Origin: Ollibium composti
Lineage (GTDB): Bacteria; Pseudomonadota; Alphaproteobacteria; Rhizobiales; Rhizobiaceae
Assembly: GCF_004801285.1 (NCBI RefSeq)
Contig: NZ_SSNY01000005.1
Location: forward strand, 124,001-188,000
Length of the DNA: 64,000 bases
Direction: 5' to 3'
Positions 16,902 to 27,197 of the stretch are shown piece by piece. How positions within the stretch are numbered: position 1 is the first letter of the stretch; every line of letters starts with the position of its first letter. Position numbers and translations under genes: made by a program. The notes below the pieces were generated by a model that searched no databases, was not told the DNA's origin, and saw nothing but the letters and a program-made list of their open reading frames with translations.

Positions 16902-17675
16902 ATGACACATTTCACCACCGGAACGCGCGAGGAGTGGCTGGCGGCCCGGCTCGCGCTGCTCGAAGAGGAAAAGGCTCTGACGCGGCGCAGCGACGAACTG
17001 GCCGGGCAGCGGCAGGCGCTGCCGTGGGTGCGCATCGACAAGCCGTACACCTTCGACACTGCAAATGGGCCTGCCTCGCTGAAGGACCTGTTCAAGGGGC
17101 GCTCGCAGCTTCTTATCTATCATTTCATGTTCGGACCGGATTATACGGCCGGCTGCCCGTCCTGCTCCTCCATCGCCGACGGCTTCAACGGCAGCGTCGT
17201 TCATCTGGAGAACCATGACGTCGCCTTTTCGGCGGTGTCGCGGGCGCCGCTAGCCAAGCTTCTTGCCTATCGCGAGCGGATGGGCTGGAGCTTCGACTGG
17301 GCGTCGTCCTTCGACAGCGACTTCAACGCCGATTTCAACGTCTGGTTCTCGCCGGAGCAGCAGCGCAACGGCGGCATCGAATACAACTACCGGCGCGAGC
17401 CGGCGATGCCGGTGCCGCCACTGACGAAGGGCGGCGCGGGGCCTGTCGAGCAGATCGCGGCGACGACGGGAACGGACGTTGCGACCTTCACGCGCGAGCG
17501 GCCCGGCCTCAGCGCCTTCGCGCTCGAGGACGGCGCGATCTATCATACCTATTCGGCTTATGCGCGCGGCGTCGACGGTATCTGGGGCATGTATCCCTGG
17601 CTCGACCGCGCGCCGAAGGGGCGCAACGAGACGGGCATCTGGTGGCGCCGCCACGACGAATACGGGCGGACCTGA
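16902..17675 (+). CDS. DUF899 family thioredoxin-like protein
   Basis: A 257-residue DUF899 protein. Typical segments are LALLEEEKALTRRSDEL, LPWVRIDKPYTF, IYHFMFGPDYTAGCPSCSSI and, near the end, GIWWRRHDEY. The fold is thioredoxin-like with the CPSC pair as possible redox site. Function is unproven in the family. ATG 16902 is preceded by AGGAAAAGG. It is divergent from the regulator at 15560-16780, and a small membrane protein follows four bases after its stop. Confidence 0.88.
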   Translation: MTHFTTGTREEWLAARLALLEEEKALTRRSDELAGQRQALPWVRIDKPYTFDTANGPASLKDLFKGRSQLLIYHFMFGPDYTAGCPSCSSIADGFNGSVVHLENHDVAFSAVSRAPLAKLLAYRERMGWSFDWASSFDSDFNADFNVWFSPEQQRNGGIEYNYRREPAMPVPPLTKGGAGPVEQIAATTGTDVATFTRERPGLSAFALEDGAIYHTYSAYARGVDGIWGMYPWLDRAPKGRNETGIWWRRHDEYGRT

Positions 17676-17678
17676 GCG

Positions 17679-17930
17679 GTGGCCGTGCGCGGTATCGGAT
17701 CCTCACCGAACGAGACGGGCGGCTATGCCGCCGCCCGTTTCCTCGCCGGCTGGCTCGGTCTCGCGGCCGCGCCCACTTTCGCGGCGATGGCGCTGTTCTC
17801 CATCATGTCGGGAAGCGGCGCCTGCATGGCGCAGGACGCCTCGCCGCTGAGCGGCATGGCGGCGATGTACCTCTTGATGAGCGCCTTCCACCTGGCGCCG
17901 TGGCTGAGGATCGTCGGCAGCCGGCCGTGA
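17679..17930 (+). CDS. Small membrane protein following the DUF899 gene
   Basis: An 83-residue product from GTG 17679, three bases after the DUF899 stop. Two hydrophobic segments are seen (about residues 22-45, FLAGWLGLAAAPTFAAMALF; and 58-76, GMAAMYLLMSAFHLAPWL). The middle holds SGSGACMAQDASPLSG. No family assigned. Tight spacing implies an operon with the DUF899 gene. Confidence 0.65.
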   Translation: MAVRGIGSSPNETGGYAAARFLAGWLGLAAAPTFAAMALFSIMSGSGACMAQDASPLSGMAAMYLLMSAFHLAPWLRIVGSRP

Positions 17931-18008
17931 GCGGAACGCCGGATCGGCGTTCCCATACCCTGCAAGGCCGGCCGAATCAGCGCCGGCCTTCGTTGCGTCT
18001 CCTTTGAG

Positions 18009-18308
18009 CTAGTGAGCGCGCGGGGTCGACCATTCATGGGCGAGATTGTCGACGGCGCGGTCATAGGCCTCTTCGGCCAGGATGCCCTTGTTGAGCGCGA
18101 AATCCTCGAACGCCTTGCGGGCATCCTCGCCGTCGCGTTTGCCGCTCAGCGCCTTGCGGCAGACCTCGATGGCGCCGGCGTGATCCAGATCGGGGATGCC
18201 GTTCCACTCGATCAGGATATCGTAGGCATCGAGGACGGTCGAAACCTCCCGCGGGAAGCCGAGACCGACGAAGACGGAAACCGGCTGATCGAATTTGGGA
18301 TCGTTCAT
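18009..18308 (-). CDS. DUF982 family protein
   Basis: A 99-residue protein with the DUF982 features: VSVFVGLGFPREVSTVLDAY, then ILIEWNG, then EVCRKALSGKRDGEDARKAF. DUF982 proteins are small, common in Rhizobiales and of unknown function, often in several copies per genome. AAGGAGC lies just before the start. It is a single gene upstream of tRNA-Arg on the same strand. Confidence 0.88.
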   Translation of the reverse strand: MNDPKFDQPVSVFVGLGFPREVSTVLDAYDILIEWNGIPDLDHAGAIEVCRKALSGKRDGEDARKAFEDFALNKGILAEEAYDRAVDNLAHEWSTPRAH

Positions 18309-18469
18309 CTGGTGCTCCTTTTGAAAGCGCTCTTTCCAACGCTTAAAGTGGGCAACACCGGGATCGGTTCTGTCACAAATGGAGACGGCGCGCAGAGGCT
18401 TCGTGAGAAGCGTGCTTCATACCAACTGCCCGTTCGACGAGCTGTCGTCAGCTAAGCGCCTGACTTTGC

Positions 18470-18546
18470 TGGTGATCCCGACAGGAATCGAACCTGTGAC
18501 CTACAGATTAGGAATCTGCCGCTCTATCCTACTGAGCTACGGGACC
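18470..18546 (-). tRNA. tRNA-Arg (anticodon CCT)
   Basis: The reverse strand folds into a cloverleaf: acceptor GGTCCCG (18546-18540) with CGGGATC (18480-18474), including one G-T pair; D arm GCTC/GAGC; anticodon stem GCAGA/TCTGT with loop TTCCTAA; T arm with TTCGATT loop; encoded CCA at 18472-18470. Anticodon CCT reads AGG. No integrase or att-like repeat lies beside it. Confidence 0.95.
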
Positions 18547-18681
18547 ACGCGGCCCGACACATAACCGCTTCTGAGTTTCGCGCCAAGAGCGAAGGTGGCG
18601 GAAGCGGCGTGAGCGCCGATGAACACAATCCCGCTGCTCCGGCGCGCCGCCGGTCCGACACGGCGCGCCGGGCGCGGCGGC

Positions 18682-19848
18682 TCACGCCGCCGGCAGCGCC
18701 GTCTCGGTCAGTTTCACCCAATAGCTGATGCCGTGGGAGATGACCTCGTCGTTGAAGTCGTAGGCCGGGTGGTGCAGGCCTGCGCTGTCGCCGTTGCCGA
18801 TGAAGATGAAGGCGCCGGGACGGGCTTCCAGCATGTAGGAGAAATCCTCGCCGCCCATTACCGGCGGCATGTTGCGATGGACATGGCTGTCGCCGGCCAC
18901 CGTCGCCGCCACGTCCGCCGCGAACACGGTTTCCTCGGCGTGGTTGAAGGTGACGGGATAGTTGGCGTCGTAATCGAGGTTGATTTCGGCGCCATTGGCG
19001 GCGGCGAGCCCGGCGCACAGCGCGCGGATGCGCTCCTCGGCCAGCTTCGCCACCTCCTTCTTCAGCGTCCGCACGGTACCGGCGATCTCGGCCGTTTCGG
19101 GGATGACGTTGTAGGCGTCGCCGGCATGGAACTTGGTGACCGACACCACCACCGATTCGACCGGATCGGTCGAGCGCGAGGCGATCGTCTGCAAGGCGCC
19201 GACCAGCTGGCTGGTGATGACGATCGGGTCGATGGTGCCGTGCGGCATCGCCGCATGGCCGCCGCGCCCCTTGACGGTAATGGTGAACTCGGCGGTCGCC
19301 GCCATGATCGGGCCGGGACGCAGCGCGAACTGACCGACCGGCAGGCTCGGCATGTTGTGCATGCCGAACACCTTCTCGATGCCGAAGCGTTCCATCATGC
19401 CGTCCTTGACCATCTCGTTGCCGCCGCCGCCGCCTTCCTCCGCCGGCTGGAAGATGACGGCCACGGAGCCGGCGAAATTGCGCGTCTCGGCGAGATACTT
19501 GGCCGCGCCCAGCAGCATGGCGGTGTGGCCGTCATGGCCGCAGGCGTGCATCTTGCCGGGCGTCACCGAGGCATAAGGCTTGCCGGTGATCTCGTTGATC
19601 GGCAGGGCGTCCATGTCAGCGCGCAGGCCGATCGTGCCGCCTTCGCCGCGGTTGCCGCGGATGATGCCGACGACGCCGGTCTTGCCGAGCCCCGTCACCA
19701 CCTCGTCGCAGCCGAACGCCTTCAGCTTGTCGGTGACGAAGGCGGCGGTCTGGAACACGTCGAAGTTCAGTTCCGGGTTCTGGTGCAGGTGGCGGCGCCA
19801 GCCGGCGACTTCCTCCTGCATCTCTGCGGCACGGTTCAGGATCGGCAT
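18682..19848 (-). CDS. M20 family amidohydrolase (hippurate hydrolase-like)
   Basis: A 388-residue zinc-dependent M20 amidohydrolase. Seen: [13 protein letters not shown] at the N terminus, [28 protein letters not shown] (metal site), [10 protein letters not shown] and a late [11 protein letters not shown]. The family removes acyl groups from N-acyl amino acids (hippurate, indole-acetyl-amino acids and the like); the substrate here cannot be assigned. No signal peptide, so cytoplasmic. It is divergent from the carboxypeptidase gene at 20054, leaving a 205-base intergenic region in which I see no distinct element. Confidence 0.92.
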   Translation of the reverse strand: MPILNRAAEMQEEVAGWRRHLHQNPELNFDVFQTAAFVTDKLKAFGCDEVVTGLGKTGVVGIIRGNRGEGGTIGLRADMDALPINEITGKPYASVTPGKMHACGHDGHTAMLLGAAKYLAETRNFAGSVAVIFQPAEEGGGGGNEMVKDGMMERFGIEKVFGMHNMPSLPVGQFALRPGPIMAATAEFTITVKGRGGHAAMPHGTIDPIVITSQLVGALQTIASRSTDPVESVVVSVTKFHAGDAYNVIPETAEIAGTVRTLKKEVAKLAEERIRALCAGLAAANGAEINLDYDANYPVTFNHAEETVFAADVAATVAGDSHVHRNMPPVMGGEDFSYMLEARPGAFIFIGNGDSAGLHHPAYDFNDEVISHGISYWVKLTETALPAA

Positions 19849-20053
19849 CTGTCTCAGCTCGCTCTTGGCCGGCGCGATGGCCGGCAGGTTGCAATCGTGA
19901 TCGGACCGCGCTTTGCCATCGTGAGGTCACATAGGCTAAATAGCACCGTCGCGCGGCGGTCCGACGGGGAAGGGTGGCCGCCTGACGGCGATCCCGTTTC
20001 GAAATCTTACGGAGAGCGGGGCAAGGACGGCAAGAGCGATTTCGGATTTGATT

Positions 20054-21214
20054 ATGAGCCAAGGCATTTCCCTTACCTTTTCGCGCCGGTTGGCGGTTGC
20101 CGGCGCCTTGGCGGCGGTGGCGCTGACCGCTTCCGGTCCGGCGCTGGCCAATCCATCCATCCTGTTCGACCTCGGCAGCGGCCAGGTGATCGAGCACGAG
20201 GAAGCCTTCAAGCGCTGGTATCCGGCCTCGCTGTCGAAGCTGATGACGGCCTACGTCGCCTTCCGGGCGCTTCAGGCCGGCGAAGCGGCGCTCGATTCGC
20301 CGATCAAGGTGACCAAACACGCGGCGGCCGAGCCCCCGTCGAAGATGGGGCTCAAGCCCGGCACCGTGCTAAGGCTCGACACGGCATTGAAGATGATGCT
20401 GGTGAAGTCGGCCAACGACATCGCCATGGCGGTGGCCGAGAACATCGGCGGCTCGCAAGCCGCCTTCGCCGAGCGCATGAATGCCGAGGCCGCGCGCCTC
20501 GGCATGGTCGGCTCGCATTTCGTCAACCCCAACGGCCTGTTCTCGCCCGAACAGTACACCACGGCGCGAGACATCGCCGTGCTGGTGGCGGCGCTCAGGC
20601 GCGACTTTCCGCAATATGCGCCGTGGTTCTCCATCGAGGGCCTCGCCTTCGGCAAGAAGACGATCCCCAACTACAATCTTCTGATCGGCCGCTACGACGG
20701 CGCCGACGGCATGAAGACCGGCTTCGTCTGCCCGTCGGGCTTCAACCAGGTCGGCTCCGCGACGCGCGACGGCCGCACGTTGGTCGCCGTGGTGCTGGGC
20801 GAACAGACGGCGATCAGCCGCGCGGAGGCGGCCGCGCGCCTGCTCGACGTCGGCTTTGCCGGGCCGACGAAGGGCTCGACGACGCTGGCCTCGCTGCAGC
20901 CCTATGGCGACACCGAAACGGCGACCAACCTGCGCGACGTCGTCTGCCACAAGAAGACGGCGGCGGAGCAGTCGGAAGCGCCGCCGGCCAAGACGGATGC
21001 GGAGAAGCCGAAATCGCCCTACCAGCAGAAGCTGGTGCATCCGACGCTGGTCGCGGTGAGCATCGGCGGCGCCACCGGCCCGGTGCCGAAGGCGATGCTG
21101 GATGCGGCCGGCAACCAGTATGCCGACGTGCCCGTCCCCGGCTGGCGGCCGGACCTGCCGCCGCCGGTGGGCTTCGAGGTGTCCGCGGAAGGCGACCAGG
21201 CGGCGAAGAACTGA
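20054..21214 (+). CDS. D-alanyl-D-alanine carboxypeptidase (S11, DacF type)
   Basis: A penicillin-binding carboxypeptidase that trims the terminal D-Ala from peptidoglycan stem peptides in the periplasm. A signal peptide covers about the first 32 residues (ending SGPALA). The active-site triad of motifs is complete: SLSK ([11 protein letters not shown]), SAN ([11 protein letters not shown]) and KTG ([11 protein letters not shown]). A C-terminal domain follows. I chose ATG 20054; a TTG at 20048 is in frame. Five bases separate its stop from the CobW-type GTPase gene, suggesting an operon. Confidence 0.93.
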   Translation: MSQGISLTFSRRLAVAGALAAVALTASGPALANPSILFDLGSGQVIEHEEAFKRWYPASLSKLMTAYVAFRALQAGEAALDSPIKVTKHAAAEPPSKMGLKPGTVLRLDTALKMMLVKSANDIAMAVAENIGGSQAAFAERMNAEAARLGMVGSHFVNPNGLFSPEQYTTARDIAVLVAALRRDFPQYAPWFSIEGLAFGKKTIPNYNLLIGRYDGADGMKTGFVCPSGFNQVGSATRDGRTLVAVVLGEQTAISRAEAAARLLDVGFAGPTKGSTTLASLQPYGDTETATNLRDVVCHKKTAAEQSEAPPAKTDAEKPKSPYQQKLVHPTLVAVSIGGATGPVPKAMLDAAGNQYADVPVPGWRPDLPPPVGFEVSAEGDQAAKN

Positions 21215-21219
21215 CGACG

Positions 21220-22323
21220 ATGGCCGTGTTCCCCATTCCCGTCACTGTGCTGACCGGCTTCCTCGGCGCCGGCAAGACGACGCTGCTCAACCGGCTGCTG
21301 AAGGACCCGGCGCTGACCGACACGGCCGTCATCATCAACGAATACGGCGAGGTCGCCATCGACCATCTGCTGGTCGAGCAGGCATCCGACGGCATCATCC
21401 AGCTGTCCGACGGCTGCCTGTGCTGCACGGTGCGGGGCGAGCTGGTCGACACGCTGGCCGACCTTGTCGATCGTTTGCAGACCGGCCGTATCGGGAAGCT
21501 GGCGCGCATCGTCATCGAAACCACCGGGCTCGCCGATCCGGCGCCGGTGCTGCAATCGATCATGGGTCATCCGGCGCTGGTGCAGGCTTTTCGGCTCGAC
21601 GGCGTCGTCACGCTGGTGGACGCGGTCAACGGCGCCGCCTCGCTGGACGCCCATGTCGAGGCGCTGAAGCAGGCGGCGGTGGCCGACCGGCTGGTGCTGA
21701 CCAAGACCGACCTTGCCGATGCGGACGGGATCGAGGCGCTCAAGGCGCGGCTGAAGGCGATCAATCCCGGCGCCCGCATCCTCGACGCCGGGAAGGCCGA
21801 CGCGGCGGACCTGCTCGACTGCGGCCTCTACGACCCGGCGACCAAGAGCGCCGACGTGCGCCGCTGGCTGGGCGAGGCGGCCGACGAGCATCATGACCAT
21901 GGGCATGACCATGATCACGACGGCCACGACCATCACCATCATCGCCACGACGACCGCGTGAAGACGCATGCGCTGGTGCATGACGGCGCGGTGCCGTTTT
22001 CGGCCATCGAGGCTTTTCTCGATCTGCTGCGCTCGCAGCACGGCGACAAGCTCTTGCGCATGAAGGGCGTCATCGAACTGGTGGAGGACCCGTCGCGGCC
22101 GCTGGTGATCCATGGCGTGCAGCGGCTGCTGCATCCGCCGGCGCGGCTGCCGACCTGGCCCGACGAGCGGCGCGGCACGCGGCTGGTGCTGATCACGCTG
22201 GACATGCCGCACGATTATGTCGAGCGGCTGTTCGCGGCGCTGACCAACCGGCCCCGGGTGGATACGCCCGACCGCGCGGTGCTGGAGCACAATCCGCTGG
22301 CCATCGCCGGCCTGCCGCGATAG
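21220..22323 (+). CDS. CobW/COG0523-family metal-chaperone GTPase
   Basis: A 367-residue G3E GTPase. The P-loop GFLGAGKTT is at residues 13-21. The metal-binding CxCC motif is at 66-69 ([12 protein letters not shown]). A nucleotide-specificity motif LTKTDLAD follows. Residues 224-245 form a His/Asp-rich loop ([20 protein letters not shown]), and the CobW C-terminal domain ends the protein. Such proteins deliver Zn, Co or other metals to client enzymes. No cobalamin genes are nearby, so a zinc role (ZNG/YjiA type) is as likely as cobalt. It follows the carboxypeptidase gene by five bases. Confidence 0.93.
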   Translation: MAVFPIPVTVLTGFLGAGKTTLLNRLLKDPALTDTAVIINEYGEVAIDHLLVEQASDGIIQLSDGCLCCTVRGELVDTLADLVDRLQTGRIGKLARIVIETTGLADPAPVLQSIMGHPALVQAFRLDGVVTLVDAVNGAASLDAHVEALKQAAVADRLVLTKTDLADADGIEALKARLKAINPGARILDAGKADAADLLDCGLYDPATKSADVRRWLGEAADEHHDHGHDHDHDGHDHHHHRHDDRVKTHALVHDGAVPFSAIEAFLDLLRSQHGDKLLRMKGVIELVEDPSRPLVIHGVQRLLHPPARLPTWPDERRGTRLVLITLDMPHDYVERLFAALTNRPRVDTPDRAVLEHNPLAIAGLPR

Positions 22324-22326
22324 CGG

Positions 22327-23367
22327 CTATCTCCGCCTTGGCCCGGTCGGGTTGCGGCCCCAAGGATTGGGTTTCGGTTCGGCCGGCGGCACTTCGGGTT
22401 CGGCGGTTTCGCCGGATGCGCTTCCGGCCGATGCACTGCCCCATGGGCCGGCGGGCGCCGCCTCTCCGGATGTCGAATTTTTCGGGGCCGACGGGCGCGA
22501 TGGAGCCGGCTGCGCGGGCGCACGGTCCATCTCCTCGGCCATCGCCTGCAAGGCGGCGATGCGGTTTTCGGTGGCCGGATGCGTCGAGAACAGCGAATCC
22601 ATGCGCTCGCCGTGCAGCGGGTTGATGATGAACAGGTGAGCGGTTGCCGGGTTGCGTTCGGCGTCCGGGTTGCGGATCGCTTCGGCGTTGCGGGCGATCT
22701 TGTTCAGCGCCGAGGCGAGCCACAGCGGCCGGCCGGTGATCTCGGCGCCGCGCCGGTCGGCGGCGTATTCGCGCGTGCGCGACACCGCCATCTGCACGAT
22801 CATGGCGGCGAAGGGCGCGACGATGATCGCCACCAGCGTGCCGAGCATGCCGGCGCCGTTGTTGTTGCGGTTGCCGCCGAGAAAGAAGGCGAAGTTGCCG
22901 AGCATGGAGATGGCGCCGGCAAGCGTCGCGACGATGGTCATCGTCAGCGTGTCTCGATGCTGCACATGGGCAAGCTCGTGCGCCATCACGCCCGCCACCT
23001 CCTCGTAGGACAGGCGCTGCAACAGGCCGGTGGTGGCGGCCACCGCCGCGTGTTCGGGGTTGCGGCCGGTGGCGAAGGCGTTCGGCTGCGGATTGTCGAT
23101 CAGGTAGACGCGCGGCATCGGCAGGCCGGCACGCTGGCTGAGATCGCGCACGATGCCGTAATATTCCGGCGCAGACCTTTCATCGACCTCGACGGCGCGG
23201 TTCATCGCCAGCACCATCTTGTCGGCGTTCCAGTAGGAAAACAGGTTTGTGGCGGCGGCGACGGCCAGCGCGATCATCATGCCGCCCGATCCGCCGATCG
23301 CATAGCCGACGGCCATGAACAGCGCCGTCATGACGGCGAGAAGCATGGCGGTGCGCATCGTGTTCAT
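22327..23367 (-). CDS. htpX: Membrane zinc protease HtpX
   Basis: A 346-residue M48 metalloprotease that degrades misfolded inner-membrane proteins. It has two N-terminal membrane segments (about residues 5-45), the zinc motif [10 protein letters not shown] with the catalytic Glu, and further hydrophobic segments after it. The C-terminal 55 or so residues are Pro/Ala/Glu-rich and unstructured, longer than in E. coli HtpX. It converges closely on the GTPase gene (3 bases between stops) and is divergent from the DUF1674 gene. Confidence 0.95.
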   Translation of the reverse strand: MNTMRTAMLLAVMTALFMAVGYAIGGSGGMMIALAVAAATNLFSYWNADKMVLAMNRAVEVDERSAPEYYGIVRDLSQRAGLPMPRVYLIDNPQPNAFATGRNPEHAAVAATTGLLQRLSYEEVAGVMAHELAHVQHRDTLTMTIVATLAGAISMLGNFAFFLGGNRNNNGAGMLGTLVAIIVAPFAAMIVQMAVSRTREYAADRRGAEITGRPLWLASALNKIARNAEAIRNPDAERNPATAHLFIINPLHGERMDSLFSTHPATENRIAALQAMAEEMDRAPAQPAPSRPSAPKNSTSGEAAPAGPWGSASAGSASGETAEPEVPPAEPKPNPWGRNPTGPRRR

Positions 23368-23467
23368 CGTCTGCTCCGTGGTGGCCGGCGAGGGTCGATC
23401 CCGCGCCGCAGGTCCGCTATATGATGGTAAGAGATCGCAGCCGTTTCAATCCATGGAGGCAAGCGCG

Positions 23468-23689
23468 ATGAGCGGACAAGAACCCCTGCCGGATTACCGC
23501 ATTACCGAGGTGCGCGTGAAGAAGCCGCTGACGCCGGCGGCCGAGCGCGCATTGGCCGAGGCGGCGGCGCGCCGCGAGGCCTATCGGGAGAAGGAAGCGG
23601 CGTTGCCGAAGGAGCGCGGCGGGCGCGGCGGGCTGGAGCCCGGCCGCTATGGCGACTGGGAGGTCAAGGGGCTCACTTCGGACTTTTAA
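23468..23689 (+). CDS. DUF1674 / succinate dehydrogenase assembly factor 4 homologue
   Basis: A 73-residue protein ending in the family signature GLEPGRYGDWEVKGLTSDF. In eukaryotes this family (SDHAF4) chaperones flavinated SdhA before complex II assembly; a similar role in alphaproteobacteria is inferred. The central part is charged and helical. ATG 23468 is chosen because GGAGGC lies just upstream; an in-frame ATG at 23453 overlaps that site. Confidence 0.9.
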   Translation: MSGQEPLPDYRITEVRVKKPLTPAAERALAEAAARREAYREKEAALPKERGGRGGLEPGRYGDWEVKGLTSDF

Positions 23690-23789
23690 CGGCCGCAAGA
23701 TCGTTTCACAGAAACGGTGAAACGATCTATCTCTTTGTTTTAGCCGCATTTATGCGACGCCAGACGATTCCGTCGGGCTGCAAAATACT

Positions 23790-24239
23790 CTACCGGTCGA
23801 TCCGCGTCGACAGGATGATCGACGACAGCGTGCGCTCGACGCCCTCCATTGCGCCGATGCTGTCCAGCAGCATATCGAGGTCGCTGATCGACGGCGATTC
23901 GACGATGACGATCATGTCGAAGCTACCGCCGACGGAATGCAGGGTACGCACCTGCGGCAGCGCGCGCAGGCTGCGCACCACAGCATCCGCCTTCTTCGGC
24001 GTGACGGTGAGCAGCACATGCGCCCGTACCAGTCCCTGCTCGTAGGCAGCCGACAGCCTGACGCCGTAGCCGGCGATGACGCCGCGCGCTTCCAGCCGCT
24101 CGATGCGGCTTTGCACCGTGGTGCGTGAGACGCCCAGCCTGCGCGCCAGCTCGGCGGTCGAGGCGCGCGCGTTCTCGCGCAATAGGGCGATCAGCGCCTG
24201 GTCGGCATCTGTCGGCGTTTCGTAGGCTTTGCTCGTCAT
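23790..24239 (-). CDS. Lrp/AsnC family transcription regulator
   Basis: A 149-residue Lrp-type regulator. An N-terminal helix-turn-helix (ALIALLRENARASTAELAR, then LGVSRTTVQSRIERL) is followed by the ligand-binding RAM domain (VLLTVTPKKADAVVRSL; VRTLHSVGGSFDMIVIV). It is divergent from the saccharopine dehydrogenase-like gene at 24369, the usual layout for a local regulator responding to an amino acid, here perhaps lysine or a lysine catabolite. Confidence 0.92.
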   Translation of the reverse strand: MTSKAYETPTDADQALIALLRENARASTAELARRLGVSRTTVQSRIERLEARGVIAGYGVRLSAAYEQGLVRAHVLLTVTPKKADAVVRSLRALPQVRTLHSVGGSFDMIVIVESPSISDLDMLLDSIGAMEGVERTLSSIILSTRIDR

Positions 24240-24368
24240 ATCGTCTAAAAACCTGCTTCATAACGACGAATCGCACGCTTCCTTTCGTCAGGCAAGGTGG
24301 CAGAATCGAAAAGACAGAGCGTGCCCGTGGACTACCGCCGGCCGCAGAACCTTTTGAGGGAGAATGCC

Positions 24369-25472
24369 ATGAAGGACATCGTTGTCGTCGGCGCGGGCAA
24401 GATCGGCTCGACCATCGCCGACATGCTGGCCGCCACGGGCGACTATCGCGTCACCATCGTCGACCGCTCCGCCGCCCAGCTTGCGGCGCTGGAGGTTCCG
24501 GCCGCCGTCGAGCGGCGCGAGATCGACATCGAGGCGGCCGGCGCGCTGGAAGCGGTGCTTGCCGGCAAGTTCGCGGTGCTCTCCGCCGCGCCCTTCCACC
24601 TCACCACGCGCATTGCCGAGGCCGCCGCTTCCGCCGGCGTGCACTACATGGACCTGACCGAGGACGTCGCCTCGACCCGCCGCGTCAAGGAACTGGCCAA
24701 GGGCGCGAAAACCGCCTTCATTCCGCAGTGCGGCCTGGCGCCGGGCTTCATTTCCATCGTCGCCAACGACCTCGCCAGTCGCTTCGACACGCTGGAGAGC
24801 GTGCGCATGCGCGTCGGCGCGCTGCCGCAGTACCCGTCCAACGCGCTGAACTACAACCTGACCTGGAGCACCGACGGCGTCATCAACGAATATTGCGAGC
24901 CCTGCGAGGCGATCGTCGAGGGCGAACTGGTCGAGGTTCCGCCGCTGGAGGAGCGTGAGGAATTCTCGCTCGACGGCGTCACCTACGAGGCCTTCAACAC
25001 CTCCGGCGGGCTCGGCACGCTGGCCGAGACGCTGAAGGGCAAGGTGCGCACGCTGAACTACCGCACCATCCGCTATCCCGGCCATGCCGCGATCATGAAG
25101 GCGCTGCTCAACGACCTCGGCCTGCGCCATCGCCGCGAGGTGCTGAAGGACATTTTCGAGAGCGCGCTGCCCGCGACCATGCAGGACGTGGTCATCGTCT
25201 TCGTCACCGTCTCGGGCCGCAAGAACGGCCGCCTCTTGCAGGAAACCTACGCCAACAAGGTCTACTCGCAGCGCGTCGGCACCGCCGTGCGCAGTGCCAT
25301 CCAGATCACCACGGCGTCCGGCATCTGCGCTGTGCTCGACATGCTGGCCGACGGCAGCCTGCCGGCCAAGGGTTTCGTCAGGCAGGAGGACATCGCGCTC
25401 GACACCTTCCTCGCCAACCGTTTCGGCCACGCCTATGCGCAGCACGAAGGGCTGACCCGGCTGGCGAGCTGA
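24369..25472 (+). CDS. Saccharopine dehydrogenase-like oxidoreductase
   Basis: A 367-residue NAD(P)-dependent enzyme. It has an N-terminal Rossmann motif (VVGAGKIGSTIADMLA) and the LYS9-type C-terminal domain, with segments FIPQCGLAPGFISIVANDLA, NTSGGLGTLAETLKGKV and TIRYPGHAAIMKALLNDLG. The family converts saccharopine to glutamate and 2-aminoadipate semialdehyde; the related carboxynorspermidine dehydrogenases cannot be excluded. The GAGGGAG ribosome site supports the start. The divergent Lrp regulator supports an amino-acid catabolic role. Confidence 0.85.
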   Translation: MKDIVVVGAGKIGSTIADMLAATGDYRVTIVDRSAAQLAALEVPAAVERREIDIEAAGALEAVLAGKFAVLSAAPFHLTTRIAEAAASAGVHYMDLTEDVASTRRVKELAKGAKTAFIPQCGLAPGFISIVANDLASRFDTLESVRMRVGALPQYPSNALNYNLTWSTDGVINEYCEPCEAIVEGELVEVPPLEEREEFSLDGVTYEAFNTSGGLGTLAETLKGKVRTLNYRTIRYPGHAAIMKALLNDLGLRHRREVLKDIFESALPATMQDVVIVFVTVSGRKNGRLLQETYANKVYSQRVGTAVRSAIQITTASGICAVLDMLADGSLPAKGFVRQEDIALDTFLANRFGHAYAQHEGLTRLAS

Positions 25473-25515
25473 ACGGCACCTTTCGCGCCGAACAGAAAAT
25501 AAGAGGGGGAGAAGA

Positions 25516-25547
25516 AAGGCTCGTTCCGGCAACGGAACGAGCCTTTT
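25516..25547. terminator. Bidirectional rho-independent terminator
   Basis: GGCTCGTTCCG (25518-25528) pairs perfectly with CGGAACGAGCC (25533-25543), with a four-base loop. AAA precedes and TTTT follows, so it can serve the convergent genes on both sides (ends at 25472 and 25549). Confidence 0.92.
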
Positions 25548-25548
25548 G

Positions 25549-26946
25549 CTATATATGCAGCGCGTGGCCGAGTGTCTTCAGCGCCGCCTCGGCGAAAGCC
25601 TCGCTCTGTGTCGGGTGCGCATGGATGGTGCCGGCGATGTCCTCCAGCCGGGCGCCCATCTCGATGCCGAGGGAAAACGCCGCCGACAGTTCCGACACGC
25701 CGGTGCCGACCGCCTGCACGCCCAGCACCAGATGGTTGTCGGCGCGCGCGACGACGCGCACGAAGCCGTCCTCGCCCTGCAAGGTCATGGCGCGGCCGTT
25801 GGCGGCGAAGGGGAACAGGCCGGTCTTGATCTCAATGTTGCGAGCCTTCGCCTCTTCCGGCGACACGCCGACCGAAACTATTTCCGGATCGGTGAAGCAG
25901 ACGGCCGGAATCGCGCGCTTGTCCCAGCTACGCTTATGGCCGGCGACAATCTCGGCCACCATTTCGCCCTGCGCCATGGCGCGATGCGCCAGCATCGGCT
26001 CGCCGGTGACGTCGCCGATGGCGTAGACGCCGCGCATCGATGTGCGGCACTGGTCGTCGATGCGGATAAACTTTCCGGCCATGTCGAGGTCGATTTGGTC
26101 GAGGCCCCAGCCTTCGGTGACAGGCTTGCGGCCGACGGTGACGAGCACATGATCGGCGGCGATTTTCTTCTCGGTACCGTCCGCCGTCTCGACCAGCAGC
26201 GCGTCACCCTTTTTCGACAGACCCTTGGCCTTGGCGCCCGTCAGCACCTCGACGCCGAGCGCCGCCAGCCGCTTGGCCACCGGCCGGGTCAATTCGGCGT
26301 CGTACTGGGCGAGAATGCGCGGCAGCGCTTCGACCACCGTCACCTTCGCGCCCATCTTGGCGAAGGCGGTGCCGAGTTCCAGCCCGATATAGCCACCGCC
26401 GACGACGGCCAGCCTTTCCGGTACGGACGACATAGATAAAGCTTCGGTCGACGAAATGACCGGTCCGCCGAAGGGCAGGAACGGCAATTCGACCGGCGCC
26501 GAGCCGGTAGCGATGACGACCGTCTCCGCCTTGATTATCTGTTCGCCGGTCTCGGTTTCCACCGTGACGGTCTTGCCGTCTCGGAACGTCGCCCATCCCT
26601 GGACGTATTTGACCCTGGCCTTCTTCAGCAGGCCGGCGACACCGCTGTTCAGCCGGCTTACGATGCCGTCCTTCCAGCCAATCGTTTTGCCGAAATCGAG
26701 GGCGGGCTTGGCGGCGGAGATGCCGAGCGGGCTGTTGCCGGAAGCGGCGTGCAGCGCCTTCTCGAATTCTTCCGCCGCATGGATCAGCGCCTTGGAGGGA
26801 ATGCAGCCGACATTGAGGCAGGTGCCACCGGGCTTGCCCGCCTCGACGATGACGGTATCCAGCCCGAGCTGGCCGGCGCGGATGGCACAGACATAGCCGC
26901 CCGGTCCGGCGCCGATGACAAGCAGCTTGCAGGAGATTTCTTTCAT
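25549..26946 (-). CDS. lpdA: Dihydrolipoyl dehydrogenase (E3) of the branched-chain 2-oxoacid dehydrogenase
   Basis: A 465-residue FAD-disulfide oxidoreductase that reoxidises the lipoyl group of E2 with NAD. Seen: FAD motif [19 protein letters not shown], redox-active disulfide [18 protein letters not shown] motif [20 protein letters not shown], and the C-terminal His-Glu motif in [21 protein letters not shown] precedes the start. It is the last gene of the E1alpha-E1beta-E2-E3 operon, separated from E2 by 251 bases filled with a repeat pair. Confidence 0.95.
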   Translation of the reverse strand: MKEISCKLLVIGAGPGGYVCAIRAGQLGLDTVIVEAGKPGGTCLNVGCIPSKALIHAAEEFEKALHAASGNSPLGISAAKPALDFGKTIGWKDGIVSRLNSGVAGLLKKARVKYVQGWATFRDGKTVTVETETGEQIIKAETVVIATGSAPVELPFLPFGGPVISSTEALSMSSVPERLAVVGGGYIGLELGTAFAKMGAKVTVVEALPRILAQYDAELTRPVAKRLAALGVEVLTGAKAKGLSKKGDALLVETADGTEKKIAADHVLVTVGRKPVTEGWGLDQIDLDMAGKFIRIDDQCRTSMRGVYAIGDVTGEPMLAHRAMAQGEMVAEIVAGHKRSWDKRAIPAVCFTDPEIVSVGVSPEEAKARNIEIKTGLFPFAANGRAMTLQGEDGFVRVVARADNHLVLGVQAVGTGVSELSAAFSLGIEMGARLEDIAGTIHAHPTQSEAFAEAALKTLGHALHI

Positions 26947-26985
26947 ACGACTTCTCCTGTCAGGGTAAAAAATCTTGGTCTGTCG

Positions 26986-27158
26986 GCGCTGCCCCTCATC
27001 CGGCTGCCGCCACCTTCTCCCCGTAAACGGGGAGAAGAACGCCCTTGCCTGCCTACCTCCTTGTCCTGCAACGCCTGCAATTGGCGAAGCCCGGGCGGCC
27101 GTCTTCTCTCTCCCCGTTTACGGGGAGAGATGTCCGGCAGGACAGTGAGGGGCGGCGC
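26986..27158. repeat. Inverted pair of palindromic repeats (family C) between E2 and E3 genes
   Basis: Arms at 26986-27037 and 27104-27158 are imperfect reverse complements. Each carries the compact palindrome TCTCCCCGTAAACGGGGAGA and a conserved GCCCCTCA flank. The same family occurs at 29647-29772. As RNA each arm is a stable hairpin, and the two arms could also pair with each other. Confidence 0.9.
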
Positions 27159-27197
27159 AACCGCTGGAGAGGCAGGCAATTCGCTAGACATCGCTTC

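Noticed and set aside
18470..18681. tRNA-Arg as integration site of a genomic island
   Set aside because: No integrase, no direct repeat of the tRNA 3' end and no change of composition on either side.
18619..21219. Upstream extension of the CobW-type gene to give a 1234-residue protein
   Set aside because: The extension crosses the M20 amidohydrolase on the other strand and the carboxypeptidase in another frame. The true start at 21220 matches the family N terminus.
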